Shown: piece by piece, positions 17,808 through 26,849 of the stretch
How the letters are laid out: every line of letters begins with the position of its first letter
Numbering within the stretch: position 1 is the first letter of the stretch
The notes under the pieces: model-generated
The model's database searches: none
Told to the model about the DNA's origin: nothing
What the model saw: the letters and a program-made list of their open reading frames with translations, nothing else
Position numbers and translations under genes: made by a program
Origin: Ancylobacter oerskovii
GTDB taxonomy: Bacteria; Pseudomonadota; Alphaproteobacteria; Rhizobiales; Xanthobacteraceae
Length of the DNA stretch: 64,000 nucleotides
Assembly (NCBI RefSeq): GCF_018390555.1
Contig: NZ_JAHBGB010000044.1
Location: 771,424 to 835,423, forward strand
Direction: 5' to 3'

Positions 17808-19232
17808 TCAGCCGCGATTATAGGCATCCTCGAGGCGGACGATGTCGTCCTCGCCGAGATAGGAGCCGGTCTGCACCTCGATGAGCTCCAGCGGGATGCG
17901 GCCGGGATTGGCCAGCCGGTGGACGCCGCCGAGCGGCAGATAGGTGGACTCGTTCTCGCGCACCTCGAACACCCGGCCGTCCAGCGTCACCTCGGCGGTG
18001 CCCTTCACCACGACCCAGTGCTCGGCGCGGTGATGGTGCTTCTGCAGCGATAGCCGCCCGCCGGGCTCGACGACGATCTTCTTCACGTGGAAGCCTTCGC
18101 CGCGGCAAATGCTCTGGTAGCTGCCCCAGGGGCGATGCACCTTCACATGCTCGGTGGCGGCGTTGTGCCGTTCGCTTTTCAGCTTGCCGACCAGCGCCTT
18201 GACGTCCTGCGCGCGATCGACCGGCATCACCAGCACCGCATCCTCGGTGGCGATGACCGAGACGGCGTCGAGCCCGATGCCGGCGACCAGCGGTCCATCC
18301 GAATGGAAGTACGAATTGCGGCTGTCGAGCAGCGCCACCGGCCCATGCGCGACATTGCCGGCCGCGTCGCCTTCGGCGAGCTCGTGCAATGCGTTCCACG
18401 AGCCGACATCCGACCAGCGGAAGCGCGCCTCGACGACGGCGGCGCATCGCGTGTGCTCCATCACCGCGTAGTCGATGGACTTGGCCGGCGCCGCGGCGAA
18501 GGCGCCGGGGTCCAGCTTGATGAAGCCGAGATCCTCGAAGGCGGTCTCCACCGCCTCGCGAACCGCCTCGACCATTGCCGGCTCGAAGCGGGCGGCTTCC
18601 TCCACCAGCAGGCCGGCGGGGAAGCAGAAATTGCCGGAGTTCCACAGATAGCCCTCCGCCAGGTAGCGGGCGGCGGTGGCGAGATCGGGCTTCTCGACGA
18701 AGGCGGCGACGGGGCGGGCACCGCCCGGGCCGGGCTCGCCGCCGGGGCGGATATAGCCATAGGCGGTGGACGCCTCGGTGGGGGTGATGCCGAAGGTGAC
18801 GATCTGCCCCGCCGCCGCTGCCGCCGCGCCGGCGCGACAGGCATCGAGGAACAGCGGCGCGTCGCGCACCACATGATCGGCGGCGAGCGCCAGCACCAGG
18901 CAGCCCTCCCCATGCAGCTTGCGGGCGATCAGGGCGGCCGCGATCAGTGCCGGGCCGGAATCGCGACGCACGGGCTCCAGCGCCACCGTCACCTCCATGC
19001 CGATCTCGGCGGCCTGGCGGCGGGCGAAGAAGCGGAAATCCTCATGGGTGAGCACGAGGGGAGGGGCGAACAGCGAGCGGTCGGATACGCGCTGCAGCGT
19101 CTGCTGGTAGAGCGTTTGGGAGCCTGTGAGCACCTGGAACTGCTTGGGAAGGCTGTCGCGCGAGACCGGCCACAGCCGCGTGCCGCTGCCGCCGGCCAGA
19201 ACCACGGGAACGATCGGCGAGGGAGATAGCAT
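17808..19232 (-). CDS. manC: mannose-1-phosphate guanylyltransferase / mannose-6-phosphate isomerase
   Basis: A 474-residue bifunctional enzyme making GDP-mannose for surface polysaccharides. The N-terminal nucleotidyltransferase domain has VVLAGGSGTRLWPVSRDSLP (from residue 10) and the FVEKPD block. The C-terminal cupin carries the type II phosphomannose isomerase motif GGRLSLQKHHHRAEHWVVVK, preceded by HRPWGSYQ. Both activities are thus probably intact. The start at 19232 leaves a normal short N-terminus; an in-frame ATG 66 bases upstream adds atypical residues. No polysaccharide gene cluster adjoins, so this is a stand-alone copy, divergent from the AI-2E permease gene. Confidence 0.93.
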   Translation of the reverse strand: MLSPSPIVPVVLAGGSGTRLWPVSRDSLPKQFQVLTGSQTLYQQTLQRVSDRSLFAPPLVLTHEDFRFFARRQAAEIGMEVTVALEPVRRDSGPALIAAALIARKLHGEGCLVLALAADHVVRDAPLFLDACRAGAAAAAAGQIVTFGITPTEASTAYGYIRPGGEPGPGGARPVAAFVEKPDLATAARYLAEGYLWNSGNFCFPAGLLVEEAARFEPAMVEAVREAVETAFEDLGFIKLDPGAFAAAPAKSIDYAVMEHTRCAAVVEARFRWSDVGSWNALHELAEGDAAGNVAHGPVALLDSRNSYFHSDGPLVAGIGLDAVSVIATEDAVLVMPVDRAQDVKALVGKLKSERHNAATEHVKVHRPWGSYQSICRGEGFHVKKIVVEPGGRLSLQKHHHRAEHWVVVKGTAEVTLDGRVFEVRENESTYLPLGGVHRLANPGRIPLELIEVQTGSYLGEDDIVRLEDAYNRG

Positions 19233-19487
19233 CGCAAGGGGGCTCCGGCTGTGGCGCATGCGTGACCCTATGGAACGCCATCGCCGGAAGCAGCTCAAGT
19301 GCCGGACGCTGTTGGCGAATGCGACACGGGCGGCATCGAGCGGGATTTCGGGAAGGGTGGGCGCGGTGCCCCTATCCGGTCGGCCACCTCATGCGGCCCA
19401 TCGGCCGGGGACACCGAGCTCCCGGAACCCGCCTCGCGGCCGCGCGTTGACGGCGCGGCGAAGGTGCGTGGAGAGGCGGGCGACACG

Positions 19488-20630
19488 GTGAACATCCAGC
19501 GGGGCGTGATCGGCGAGGCGGCGGGACAGGCGACCGACCAGATGGGCCATCCGGTGCGCGGTGGCTTGCGTGGGGCGCGGAGCGGGCAGGCCGATCTCCT
19601 CTGGCTGCGCCTGTCGCAACTCGCCGCGATCACGCTGGCGGCACTGGCGCTCGCCGGGGTGCTGGTGGTGGCACGCGCGGTACTCATCCCCATCGTCGCG
19701 GCGGTGATCATCGGCAGCGTCATCGGTCCTTTCATCGAGGCGCTGGCCCGGAGGGGTATTCCGTCGCCGGTGGCGGCAGTGCTGATCGTGATCGCCATGG
19801 TCGCGGCCTTCTACGGGGCGACCACGGTGCTGGCGGGTCCGCTCGCCAGCTGGATCGAGCGGGCGCCCGAGATCGGCGAGATATTGCGCGAGCGCTTCGC
19901 GACCCTGCGCCCGGCGGTGCAGCGGATGCTGTCCTTCGTCGAGGCGCTCGAATCGATCGGTCGGGCCACCGAACCGCCGGTGGCTGTCACCATTTCCGAT
20001 TCCCGCATGCTGGAGAGCGCGATCGGGATGGTGACGCCGGCGCTCGGGGCGCTGATCCTGTTCGTGGGCTCGCTGCTGTTCTTCCTTGCCGGGCGGATCC
20101 AGATCAAGCGCAAGGTGGTGCAGGCGATCGGCCCGCGTGCGGGACGACTGACGGCGCTCAAGGTCTTCCGCGAGATCGAGACGCGGCTCGGCACCTATCT
20201 CGTCACCGCGACCTTCATCAATGTCGGGCTCGGCGTGGCCACCGGTCTCCTGACGTGGAGCCTGGGGCTGCCGACCCCGATCATGTGGGCCGTGCTCGCG
20301 GCGGTGCTGAACTACATTCCCTATGTCGGGCCGGCGGCGATGACGCTCGTCCTCGCCATGGTCGGCATCGTCAGCTTTCCGAATCTGGTCGAGGGCCTGT
20401 TGCCGGCGGCGCTGTTCGTGGTGATCACCTCGATCGAAGGCCAGTTCCTGACGCCGCTGATCGTCGGCCGGCGCGTGGCGCTCAATCCTTTCGCGGTATT
20501 CCTCTCCATGGCACTGTGGACATGGCTGTGGGGCCCCGTGGGCACCTTCCTGTCGGTGCCGCTGCTGATTGCCGCCATGGCGCTGGTGGACGCGCTGCTG
20601 GCCGCGAGGCGGCCGCAACTGCCCGGCTGA
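19488..20630 (+). CDS. AI-2E family transporter (TqsA/PerM-like permease)
   Basis: About 380 residues with seven to eight predicted helices. Family features are an N-terminal helix pair (LAALALAGVLVVARAVLIPI, then GSVIGPFIEALARRGIPSP), a central soluble segment, and the C-terminal TPIMWAVLAAVLNYIPYVGP plus EGQFLTPLIVGRRVALNPF. Members export autoinducer-2 or act as cation/H+ antiporters; the substrate here is unknown. The start is uncertain. The reading frame is open from ATG 19299, but its first 63 codons read as low-quality Gly/Arg/Pro sequence. GTG 19488, about 11 bases after GGAGAGG, is preferred, and ATG 19542 is also possible. Confidence 0.82.
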   Translation: MNIQRGVIGEAAGQATDQMGHPVRGGLRGARSGQADLLWLRLSQLAAITLAALALAGVLVVARAVLIPIVAAVIIGSVIGPFIEALARRGIPSPVAAVLIVIAMVAAFYGATTVLAGPLASWIERAPEIGEILRERFATLRPAVQRMLSFVEALESIGRATEPPVAVTISDSRMLESAIGMVTPALGALILFVGSLLFFLAGRIQIKRKVVQAIGPRAGRLTALKVFREIETRLGTYLVTATFINVGLGVATGLLTWSLGLPTPIMWAVLAAVLNYIPYVGPAAMTLVLAMVGIVSFPNLVEGLLPAALFVVITSIEGQFLTPLIVGRRVALNPFAVFLSMALWTWLWGPVGTFLSVPLLIAAMALVDALLAARRPQLPG

Positions 20631-20674
20631 AGACACTGTCCACAGGCCCCGCGCGCACCGGACGACGAGGGCGC

Positions 20675-20703
20675 TTGACACCCCGCCGCCGCTGCCTTAA
20701 CAC
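20675..20703 (+). promoter_or_regulatory. sigma-70 promoter for tRNA-Asp
   Basis: TTGACA (20675-20680), a 17-base spacer and TAACAC (20698-20703), ending 42 bases before the tRNA 5' end. The -35 is a perfect consensus hexamer. Confidence 0.7.
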
Positions 20704-20745
20704 CCGCCGCACTCGACGGGCGGTCCACACAGTGACCCGGTCGTT

Positions 20746-20822
<77 letters not shown>

Positions 20823-21035
20823 TTCAAATAAATTCTCCAGCGATCATCACGGCACGGCCGGCGGGAACATCCCGGTGGCGCCGACTATTGTCGGGTCCGA
20901 TCAAGGCCTTGGTCGCGCATTCCGGCAACGGCGTTTTCCTGTGCCGCGAGCCGGCGATCGCCGGTTGCCCCGTGCTCCCTTTCTTGTGCGCACTTTCGAG
21001 GATTTGTCCCCTCCGATCCGTGCTAGCCTCTCTGA

Positions 21036-21245
21036 ATGACCACCAACATCGAAGTCAGAGCGAGAGCCTTGTGCATGGCGGATCTGCGGCCCCGCGTGGC
21101 GGCAGGCCTGCTCGACGGCGTGGTCGACCGGCTCTGGCCGGTCGTCGCCCGCGAGATCCAGGGCAACGTGTTGGACACGAAGGCGGAGAGGGATCCCCCT
21201 GATCTCGCCGCCCGGGTTGCCGAGTATAAGCGTCTGCGCGGCTGA
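21036..21245 (+). CDS. small hypothetical protein (69 aa)
   Basis: A 69-residue reading frame starting MTTNIEVRARALCMADLRPR. It contains an amphipathic helix-like middle (VAAGLLDGVVDRLWPVVAREI) and a charged C-terminus, with no signal peptide or membrane helix. No strong ribosome-binding site is visible. It lies in the gap between tRNA-Asp and a convergent LysR gene, and its composition and codon use look like real coding sequence, but no family is recognised and function is unknown. It could be spurious. Confidence 0.5.
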   Translation: MTTNIEVRARALCMADLRPRVAAGLLDGVVDRLWPVVAREIQGNVLDTKAERDPPDLAARVAEYKRLRG

Positions 21246-21282
21246 TCGCCGCCATTCGGGGCTGGCGGGCTTCGAGCCGCAC

Positions 21283-22242
21283 TCAGAGACCGGCGAGAAG
21301 TTGCGGCTGCTCCCGCGCGACGATCTCGTGCAGGACGTCGATGAAATCGGCGACATTGGCGGAGGGCGTCTCGCCGCGGCGGGTGATGATCCCCAGCGGA
21401 CCGAGCTGGTTCGGCAACTCGATGGGCAGGCGCTTGAAGGTATCGCGCCCGACGCCTTCCATCAGGATCGATTTCGGCAGGCAGGCGATCATGCCGGCCT
21501 CGCGCACCAGATGCAGGGTGGCGAAGATCGAGGTGGTCTCCACCAGATTGTTCAGCACGCCCACCCCCGCCTCCACGAAGGATTGATCGATCAACCCCCG
21601 CATCGGGCTGGTCTTCTGCTGCAAGACCCACGGCATATGAGCGGTTTCGGCCAGGGTCAGCCGCTTCACTCCCGCCAGGGGATGTTGGGCGGAGACAAAG
21701 ATCCACAGTTCCTCGTGGGCGAGCGGCTCCAGGTCGAAGGCCAGCGCGTTGCTCGGATCGGTAAAGCGACCCAGCGCCATGGAGATCTCGTTGCGTTCCA
21801 GCGCGTCGAGCAGGATGTCGCTGGTGGCGGCGAGCAGCTGGATGGTCATCAGCGGACGCCGGCGCTTCAGTTCGGCGATCGCCTTGGGCAGCAGGCCGGG
21901 CGTCGTCGCCATGATGGCGCCGATGGACAGCGCGCCGAAGCCGCCGGCCTTCAGATTGTCCAGCCCGTCGGCGAAGCTGCCGGCCTCCCGCAGGGTGCGG
22001 GCGGCATAGCCGGCGACGAAGGCGCCGATCTCCGTGGGCAGCATCGCGCGCGGCGTGCGCTCGAACAGCCGCACCCCGAGCAGCGTCTCCGCGTCCTGCA
22101 GGATCTTCGAGGCCGCGGGCTGCGTCATGTTCATCTCGGCGGCGACGCGGTGGAGATTGCCGCCGCGCGCCAGGAGATCGATGAGCCGCAAATGCCGGAA
22201 GCGCAGCCGGGTGGCGAGAGCGGTGAAGGAGGTGGATGCCAT
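21283..22242 (-). CDS. LysR-type transcriptional regulator of the rhamnonate operon
   Basis: A 319-residue LTTR. The N-terminal winged helix-turn-helix is FRHLRLIDLLARGGNLHRVA then EMNMTQPAASKILQDAETLL (about residues 14-55). The effector-binding domain begins near residue 100 (GALSIGAIMATTPGLLPKAI). It belongs to the GbpR/CynR-like group whose members respond to sugars or small acids. It is transcribed divergently from the FAH/SDR/MFS/rhmD operon with 133 bases between starts, the classical LTTR layout, so control of that operon with rhamnonate or an intermediate as co-inducer is inferred. Confidence 0.92.
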   Translation of the reverse strand: MASTSFTALATRLRFRHLRLIDLLARGGNLHRVAAEMNMTQPAASKILQDAETLLGVRLFERTPRAMLPTEIGAFVAGYAARTLREAGSFADGLDNLKAGGFGALSIGAIMATTPGLLPKAIAELKRRRPLMTIQLLAATSDILLDALERNEISMALGRFTDPSNALAFDLEPLAHEELWIFVSAQHPLAGVKRLTLAETAHMPWVLQQKTSPMRGLIDQSFVEAGVGVLNNLVETTSIFATLHLVREAGMIACLPKSILMEGVGRDTFKRLPIELPNQLGPLGIITRRGETPSANVADFIDVLHEIVAREQPQLLAGL

Positions 22243-22245
22243 CTG

Positions 22246-22298
22246 TCGATAACCGGATGGAATTGATCAAGTCGAACATTTCATTATCCCGTTATCGA
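22246..22298. promoter_or_regulatory. candidate LysR operator in the divergent promoter region
   Basis: A perfect inverted repeat, TCGATAAC (22246-22253) and GTTATCGA (22291-22298), brackets a 37-base A/T-richer stretch holding the palindrome TTGATCAA (22263-22270). The region separates the LysR and hydrolase genes. It is the only locally A/T-rich segment there and the likely regulator-binding and promoter site. Confidence 0.5.
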
Positions 22299-22375
22299 GC
22301 CAGTCGCTACGGAATCCGGCCCAAGAAAGTCCTCCAGCCTCAAGGCTGGCGAAACTCAGGGAAGGAGCGTTCGCG

Positions 22376-23221
22376 ATGAAGCTGGTCCGTTACGGTGAAC
22401 CGGGGGCGGAGCGTCCCGCCATCCTCGACGCGCAGGGCGTGCTGCGCGACCTCTCCGGCATCGTGCCCGATATCGGCGGCGCGACGCTGCTGCCGGAAGG
22501 CCTCGCCAAGATCGCCGCGCTCGATTTGTCGAGCCTGCCGGCCGTCGAGGGCAATCCCCGCATCGGCGCCTGCGTCGGGCAGGTCGGCAAGTTCATCTGC
22601 GTCGGCCTCAACTACACCGACCACGCCGCCGAATCCGGCATGGCGATCCCCGACGAGCCGGTGCTGTTCATGAAGACCACCAGCTGCATCGTCGGCCCCA
22701 ATGACGACGTCGAGATCCCCCGCGGTTCGGAAAAGACCGACTGGGAGGTCGAGCTCGGCATCGTCATCGGCAAGACCGCCAAATACGTGTCGAAGGAAGA
22801 CGCCTACGACCACATCGCCGGCTATTGCGTGATCAACGACGTCTCCGAGCGCCACTTCCAGCTCGAGCGCGGCGGCCAGTGGGACAAGGGCAAGGGCTGC
22901 GACACCTTCGGCCCGATCGGCCCGTGGCTGGTCACTACCGACGAGATCACCGACCCGCACGTGCTCGACATGTGGCTGGAGGTCGACGGCAAGCGCTACC
23001 AGAACGGCTCGACCCGCACGATGATCTTCGACGTGCCGACCATCGTCTCCTATTGCAGCCAGTTCATGAGCCTGCAGCCGGGCGACATCATCTCCACCGG
23101 CACCCCGCCGGGTGTCGGCCTCGGCCAGAAGCCGCCGGTCTATCTCAAGGCCGGCCAGACCATGCGCCTCGCCATTTCCGGCCTCGGCGAGCAGCAGCAG
23201 ACCACCGTTCCGGCGGCGTGA
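22376..23221 (+). CDS. FAH-superfamily 2,4-diketo-3-deoxy-L-rhamnonate hydrolase (predicted)
   Basis: A 281-residue fumarylacetoacetate hydrolase-superfamily enzyme. Core motifs are FICVGLNYTDHAAESGM, EKTDWEVELGIVIG (metal-binding Glu residues), GYCVINDVSERHFQLERGGQ and ISTGTPPGVGLGQK. The same family includes ureidoglycolate lyase-like proteins and the L-fucose/L-rhamnose pathway hydrolases that split a 2,4-diketo acid into pyruvate and lactate (Sphingomonas LRA6). Neighbouring rhmD and an SDR point to that last role. The ATG has GGAAGGAG eight bases upstream. It is the first gene of a four-gene operon. Confidence 0.85.
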   Translation: MKLVRYGEPGAERPAILDAQGVLRDLSGIVPDIGGATLLPEGLAKIAALDLSSLPAVEGNPRIGACVGQVGKFICVGLNYTDHAAESGMAIPDEPVLFMKTTSCIVGPNDDVEIPRGSEKTDWEVELGIVIGKTAKYVSKEDAYDHIAGYCVINDVSERHFQLERGGQWDKGKGCDTFGPIGPWLVTTDEITDPHVLDMWLEVDGKRYQNGSTRTMIFDVPTIVSYCSQFMSLQPGDIISTGTPPGVGLGQKPPVYLKAGQTMRLAISGLGEQQQTTVPAA

Positions 23222-23233
23222 GGAATTAGCCCG

Positions 23234-23986
23234 ATGAACAAGCTCGACCTCACCGGCCGCGTGGCCATCATCACCGGCGGCGCCCGCGGCATCGGCTACG
23301 CCACCGCCGAGCGCATGCTCGCCTCCGGCGCCTCCGTCGCGCTGTGGGACATCGACGCCGCCCGCCTCGACGAGGCGGCCGCTGCGCTGGGCACGCTCGG
23401 CAAGGTGTCTACCCATGTCGTCGAACTGACCGACGAGGCTTCCGTCACCGCCGCCACCGAGGCGACGGCGGCGGCGCATGGCAAGATCGACATCCTCGTC
23501 AACAATGCCGGCATCACCGGCGGCAACGGCAAGCTGTGGGAACTCGACACCGAGACCTGGCGCCGGGTGATCGACGTCAACCTCGTCGGGCCGTTCCTGA
23601 CCTGCAAGGCGGTGGTGCCGCACCTGATCAAGAACGGCTGGGGGCGCATCGTCAACGTCGCCTCCATCGCCGGCAAGGAAGGCAACCCGAACGCCTCGCA
23701 CTATTCGGCGTCGAAGGCCGGGCTGATCGGGCTGACCAAGTCGCTCGGCAAGGAACTGGCCACCTCGAACATCCTCGTCAACGCCATCACCCCGGCGGCG
23801 GCGAAGACCGAGATCTTCAACCAGATGAAGCAGGAGCACATCGACTTCATGCTGTCGAAGATCCCGATGAACCGCTTCCTGGCGGTCGACGAGGCGGCGG
23901 CGCTGATCTCGTGGCTGTCCTCCGAGGATTGCGCCTTCTCCACCGGCGCCGTGTTCGACATCTCCGGCGGCCGCGCCGTCTACTGA
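23234..23986 (+). CDS. SDR-family 2-keto-3-deoxy-L-rhamnonate 4-dehydrogenase (predicted)
   Basis: A 250-residue short-chain dehydrogenase. The cofactor motif TGGARGIG is at 14-21, NNAG in the middle, and the catalytic Tyr157-x3-Lys161 (HYSASKAGLIG) follows the active-site Ser region (VASIAGKEG). An acidic residue at the end of beta-2 (WDIDAARL) favours NAD+. Known relatives oxidise the C4 hydroxyl of 2-keto-3-deoxy-rhamnonate or -fuconate. Its place between the hydrolase gene (12 bases upstream) and the transporter and dehydratase genes supports this; substrate specificity is inferred from context. Confidence 0.85.
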   Translation: MNKLDLTGRVAIITGGARGIGYATAERMLASGASVALWDIDAARLDEAAAALGTLGKVSTHVVELTDEASVTAATEATAAAHGKIDILVNNAGITGGNGKLWELDTETWRRVIDVNLVGPFLTCKAVVPHLIKNGWGRIVNVASIAGKEGNPNASHYSASKAGLIGLTKSLGKELATSNILVNAITPAAAKTEIFNQMKQEHIDFMLSKIPMNRFLAVDEAAALISWLSSEDCAFSTGAVFDISGGRAVY

Positions 23987-24097
23987 GGCGGCGCCGGGCG
24001 ACCGGCGGCTTCTCCAACAATCAACAAGATCGCCACCGCCGGGCCGATCCCGGACGCGCGGGCGGCACATGTCCAGCCAACAAGGGAGGGCGCCCGC

Positions 24098-25417
24098 ATG
24101 GTCGCGCAGACACCGGCTCTACTTTCGACCATCAGCAAGGTCACCAAGCGGCTGCTGCCGTTCCTGCTGCTGATGTACATCCTGGCCTTCCTCGACCGCG
24201 CCAATGTGGGCTTCGCCAAGGCGGCCTTCCAGGCCGATACCGGCATCTCCAACGCGGCCTTCGCCTTCGGCGCCTCGATCTTCTTCCTGGGCTACGCCCT
24301 GTTCGAGGTGCCCTCCAACCTGATCATGCACCGCGTCGGCGCCAAGATCTGGATGGCCCGCATCATGGTGACCTGGGGCCTGATCTCGGCGGCGATGATG
24401 TTCGCCCATAACGAGACCACCTTCTACATCCTGCGCGTGCTGCTCGGCATCGCCGAGGCCGGCTTCTTCCCCGGCGTGATCCTGTATCTCACCTACTGGT
24501 TCCCGTCCTTCGCGCGCGGCCGGGCCATGGGCCTGTTCTATTTCGGCGCCCCGCTCGCCTTCATCTTCGGCTCGCCGCTGTCCGGCCTGCTGTTGGAGTT
24601 CCAGGGCATTGGCGGCCTGCATGGCTGGCAGTGGATGTTCATGGTGGAAGGCCTGCTCGCCTCCATCGTCGGCGTCTGGGCGTATTTCTACCTCGACAAC
24701 AAGCCGGCCGACGCCAAGTGGCTGACCCCGGCCGAGAAGACCGTCCTGCAGGATGCCCTCAATGCCGAGGACACGGTGAAGCAGTCGCACGGCCCGCGCG
24801 GCACGCTCGCCGCGCTGAAGAACGGCCGCGTGCTCTATTTCTCGCTGATCTACTTCATCATCCAGATGAGCGTGTACGGCGTGGTGTTCTACCTGCCGAC
24901 CCAGGTCGCCGGGTTGCTGGGCACCAAGGTTGGCCTGATGGTCGGCATCGTCACCGCCATTCCGTGGGTGTGCGCCATGCTCGCCACCTACTATCTGCCG
25001 AAGCTGTCCGACCAGACCGGCGAGCGTCGCCTGTTCGCCGGCGGCATCCTCGTCGTCTGCGCCGCCGGCATCGCCGCCTCGGTGGCCTCGGGCTCGCCGC
25101 TGCTGTCGATGATCGCGCTGTGCTTCGCGGCGGCCGGCTTCATCTCGGTGCAGCCGATCTTCTGGACCCTGCCGACCGGCTATCTCGGCGGCGTCGCGGC
25201 GGCCGGCGGCATCGCGCTGATCAACTCGCTCGGTTCGCTCGGCGGCTTCGTGGCGCCGAACGTGAAGAACTGGGCCGAAGCCACCTTCGAATCCGGCTCG
25301 GCTGGCCTCTACCTGCTGGCCGGCACGACGCTGATCGGCGCCATCCTCGTCTTCGCGCTGGCCGCCATCGGGGTGGGCCGCGAGGCCCGCTCGGGCGCGG
25401 CGGCGACCAGTCGCTGA
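24098..25417 (+). CDS. MFS anion:cation symporter, probable L-rhamnonate transporter
   Basis: A 439-residue, 12-helix major facilitator of the ACS (anion:cation symporter) family. The opening RLLPFLLLMYILAFLDRANV followed by GFAKAAFQADTGIS is diagnostic, as is GIAEAGFFPGVILYLTYWFP at helix 5. The family imports sugar acids such as rhamnonate, galactonate and glucarate by proton symport. Placement inside the rhamnonate operon, before rhmD, suggests rhamnonate uptake (RhmT role). It is preceded by AAGGGAGG. The 110-base gap from the SDR gene shows no terminator. Confidence 0.88.
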   Translation: MVAQTPALLSTISKVTKRLLPFLLLMYILAFLDRANVGFAKAAFQADTGISNAAFAFGASIFFLGYALFEVPSNLIMHRVGAKIWMARIMVTWGLISAAMMFAHNETTFYILRVLLGIAEAGFFPGVILYLTYWFPSFARGRAMGLFYFGAPLAFIFGSPLSGLLLEFQGIGGLHGWQWMFMVEGLLASIVGVWAYFYLDNKPADAKWLTPAEKTVLQDALNAEDTVKQSHGPRGTLAALKNGRVLYFSLIYFIIQMSVYGVVFYLPTQVAGLLGTKVGLMVGIVTAIPWVCAMLATYYLPKLSDQTGERRLFAGGILVVCAAGIAASVASGSPLLSMIALCFAAAGFISVQPIFWTLPTGYLGGVAAAGGIALINSLGSLGGFVAPNVKNWAEATFESGSAGLYLLAGTTLIGAILVFALAAIGVGREARSGAAATSR

Positions 25418-25434
25418 ACGCCACATATCGACGA

Positions 25435-25461
25435 CCGCGGCCGTCGCTGAGGCGGCCGCGG
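25435..25461 (+). promoter_or_regulatory. strong stem-loop between transporter gene and rhmD
   Basis: CCGCGGCCG (25435-25443) pairs perfectly with CGGCCGCGG (25453-25461) around a nine-base loop, followed by pyrimidine-rich CTTCCTTCT. There is no T-run. It may be a processing or stability element that sets the relative level of rhmD mRNA (inference). Confidence 0.45.
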
Positions 25462-25489
25462 CTTCCTTCTACTGGGAGCTCGACACATC

Positions 25490-26677
25490 ATGTCCATGCC
25501 GACCATCAAGGCCGTCCGGGCCTTCACCGTCCGCGGCGGCGGCGCCGACTATCATGACCAGGCCGGCGGCCACTGGATCGACGACCACATCGGCACGCCG
25601 ATGGGCAAGTACCCTGAGTACCGCCAGAGCCGCCAGAGCTTCGGCATCAACGTGCTGGGCACGCTGGTGGTGGAGATCGAGGCCTCCGACGGCACGGTGG
25701 GCTTCGCGGTGACCACCGCCGGCGAGATCGGCGCCTTCATCGTCGAGAAGCACCTGTCCCGCTTCCTGATCGGCCGTCAGGTCACCGAGATCGAGAAGAT
25801 CTGGGACCAGATGTATTTCGCCACCCAGTATTACGGCCGCAAGGGCGTGGTGCTGAACACCATCTCCGGCGTCGACCTCGCGCTGTGGGACCTGCTCGCC
25901 AAGGTGCGCAAGGAGCCCGTCCACGCGCTGCTCGGCGGCCCGGTGCGCGACGAATTGCAGTTCTACGCCACCGGCGCTCGGCCGGACCTTGCCAAGCAGA
26001 TGGGCTTCATCGGCGGCAAGCTGCCGCTGCACCATGTGCCGGCCGAGGGCGAGGAGGGCCTGAAGAAGAACATCGAGCTGCTCGCCGAGATGCGCTCGCG
26101 CTGCGGCGACGACTTCTGGCTGATGTATGACTGCTGGATGAGCCTCGACCTCAACTACGCGACCAAGCTCGCCCACAAGGCTCACGAGTACGGCCTGAAG
26201 TGGATCGAGGAGGCGCTGTCGCCGGACGACTATTGGGGCTATGCCGAGCTGCGCAAGAACGTGCCGAAGGGCATGCTGGTCACCACCGGCGAGCATGAGG
26301 CGACCCGCTGGGGCTTCAAGCTGCTGCTGGAGATGGGCTGCTGCGACATCATCCAGCCGGATGTCGGCTGGTGCGGCGGCGTCACCGAGCTGATCAAGAT
26401 CTCGGCGCTGGCCGACGCCCATTCGGCGCTGGTCGTGCCGCACGGCTCGTCGGTCTACAGCTACCACTTCGTCATCACCCGGCAGAATTCGCCCTTCGCC
26501 GAGTTCCTGATGATGCATCCGGTGCCGGACCAGGTGGTACCGATGTTCACGCCATTGCTGCTCGACGAGCCGGTGCCGGTGAACGGCCGCATGAAGGCGA
26601 GCGCGCTCGACAAGCCGGGCTTCGGCGTGCGGCTGAACCCCGAGATCAAGCTGCACCGTCCCTATATCAACGGCTGA
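25490..26677 (+). CDS. rhmD: L-rhamnonate dehydratase (enolase superfamily)
   Basis: A 395-residue enolase-superfamily dehydratase closely resembling E. coli RhmD in recalled sequence: [11 protein letters not shown]..., [34 protein letters not shown] and [13 protein letters not shown]. Predicted metal ligands are D214, E240 and E268; the catalytic dyad is H318 with D291; the N-terminal loop His residues H28 and H33 are present. It converts L-rhamnonate to 2-keto-3-deoxy-L-rhamnonate in the cytoplasm. It is the last gene of the operon, followed by a strong terminator. L-lyxonate or L-mannonate may be poorer substrates, as known in the family. Confidence 0.95.
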   Translation: MSMPTIKAVRAFTVRGGGADYHDQAGGHWIDDHIGTPMGKYPEYRQSRQSFGINVLGTLVVEIEASDGTVGFAVTTAGEIGAFIVEKHLSRFLIGRQVTEIEKIWDQMYFATQYYGRKGVVLNTISGVDLALWDLLAKVRKEPVHALLGGPVRDELQFYATGARPDLAKQMGFIGGKLPLHHVPAEGEEGLKKNIELLAEMRSRCGDDFWLMYDCWMSLDLNYATKLAHKAHEYGLKWIEEALSPDDYWGYAELRKNVPKGMLVTTGEHEATRWGFKLLLEMGCCDIIQPDVGWCGGVTELIKISALADAHSALVVPHGSSVYSYHFVITRQNSPFAEFLMMHPVPDQVVPMFTPLLLDEPVPVNGRMKASALDKPGFGVRLNPEIKLHRPYING

Positions 26678-26701
26678 GGAACCCGATCCTTTGCCGCACC
26701 T

Positions 26702-26736
26702 GCGGCCCGCCTCGTCCCCCGAGGCGGGCCGCTTTT
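26702..26736 (+). terminator. rho-independent terminator of the rhamnonate operon
   Basis: A perfect 13-bp stem, GCGGCCCGCCTCG (26702-26714) with CGAGGCGGGCCGC (26720-26732), has a five-base loop and is followed by TTTT. It lies 25 bases after the rhmD stop. Confidence 0.93.
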
Positions 26737-26849
26737 CGTTCGGCCACCGCGAGGATGGGGCGGCGGAACGGATCGATCTCGACAATCCGTCATTCGCCTC
26801 GACGAGGGCCAACCGCTATCCTCGCCGCGACGCGAGGGGAGATTCGCTG

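Noticed and set aside
19299..19487. N-terminal extension of the AI-2E family protein from ATG 19299
   Set aside because: The 63 extra codons read as Gly/Arg/Pro-rich sequence without family similarity and overlap the likely promoter region. GTG 19488 gives a normal-length protein.
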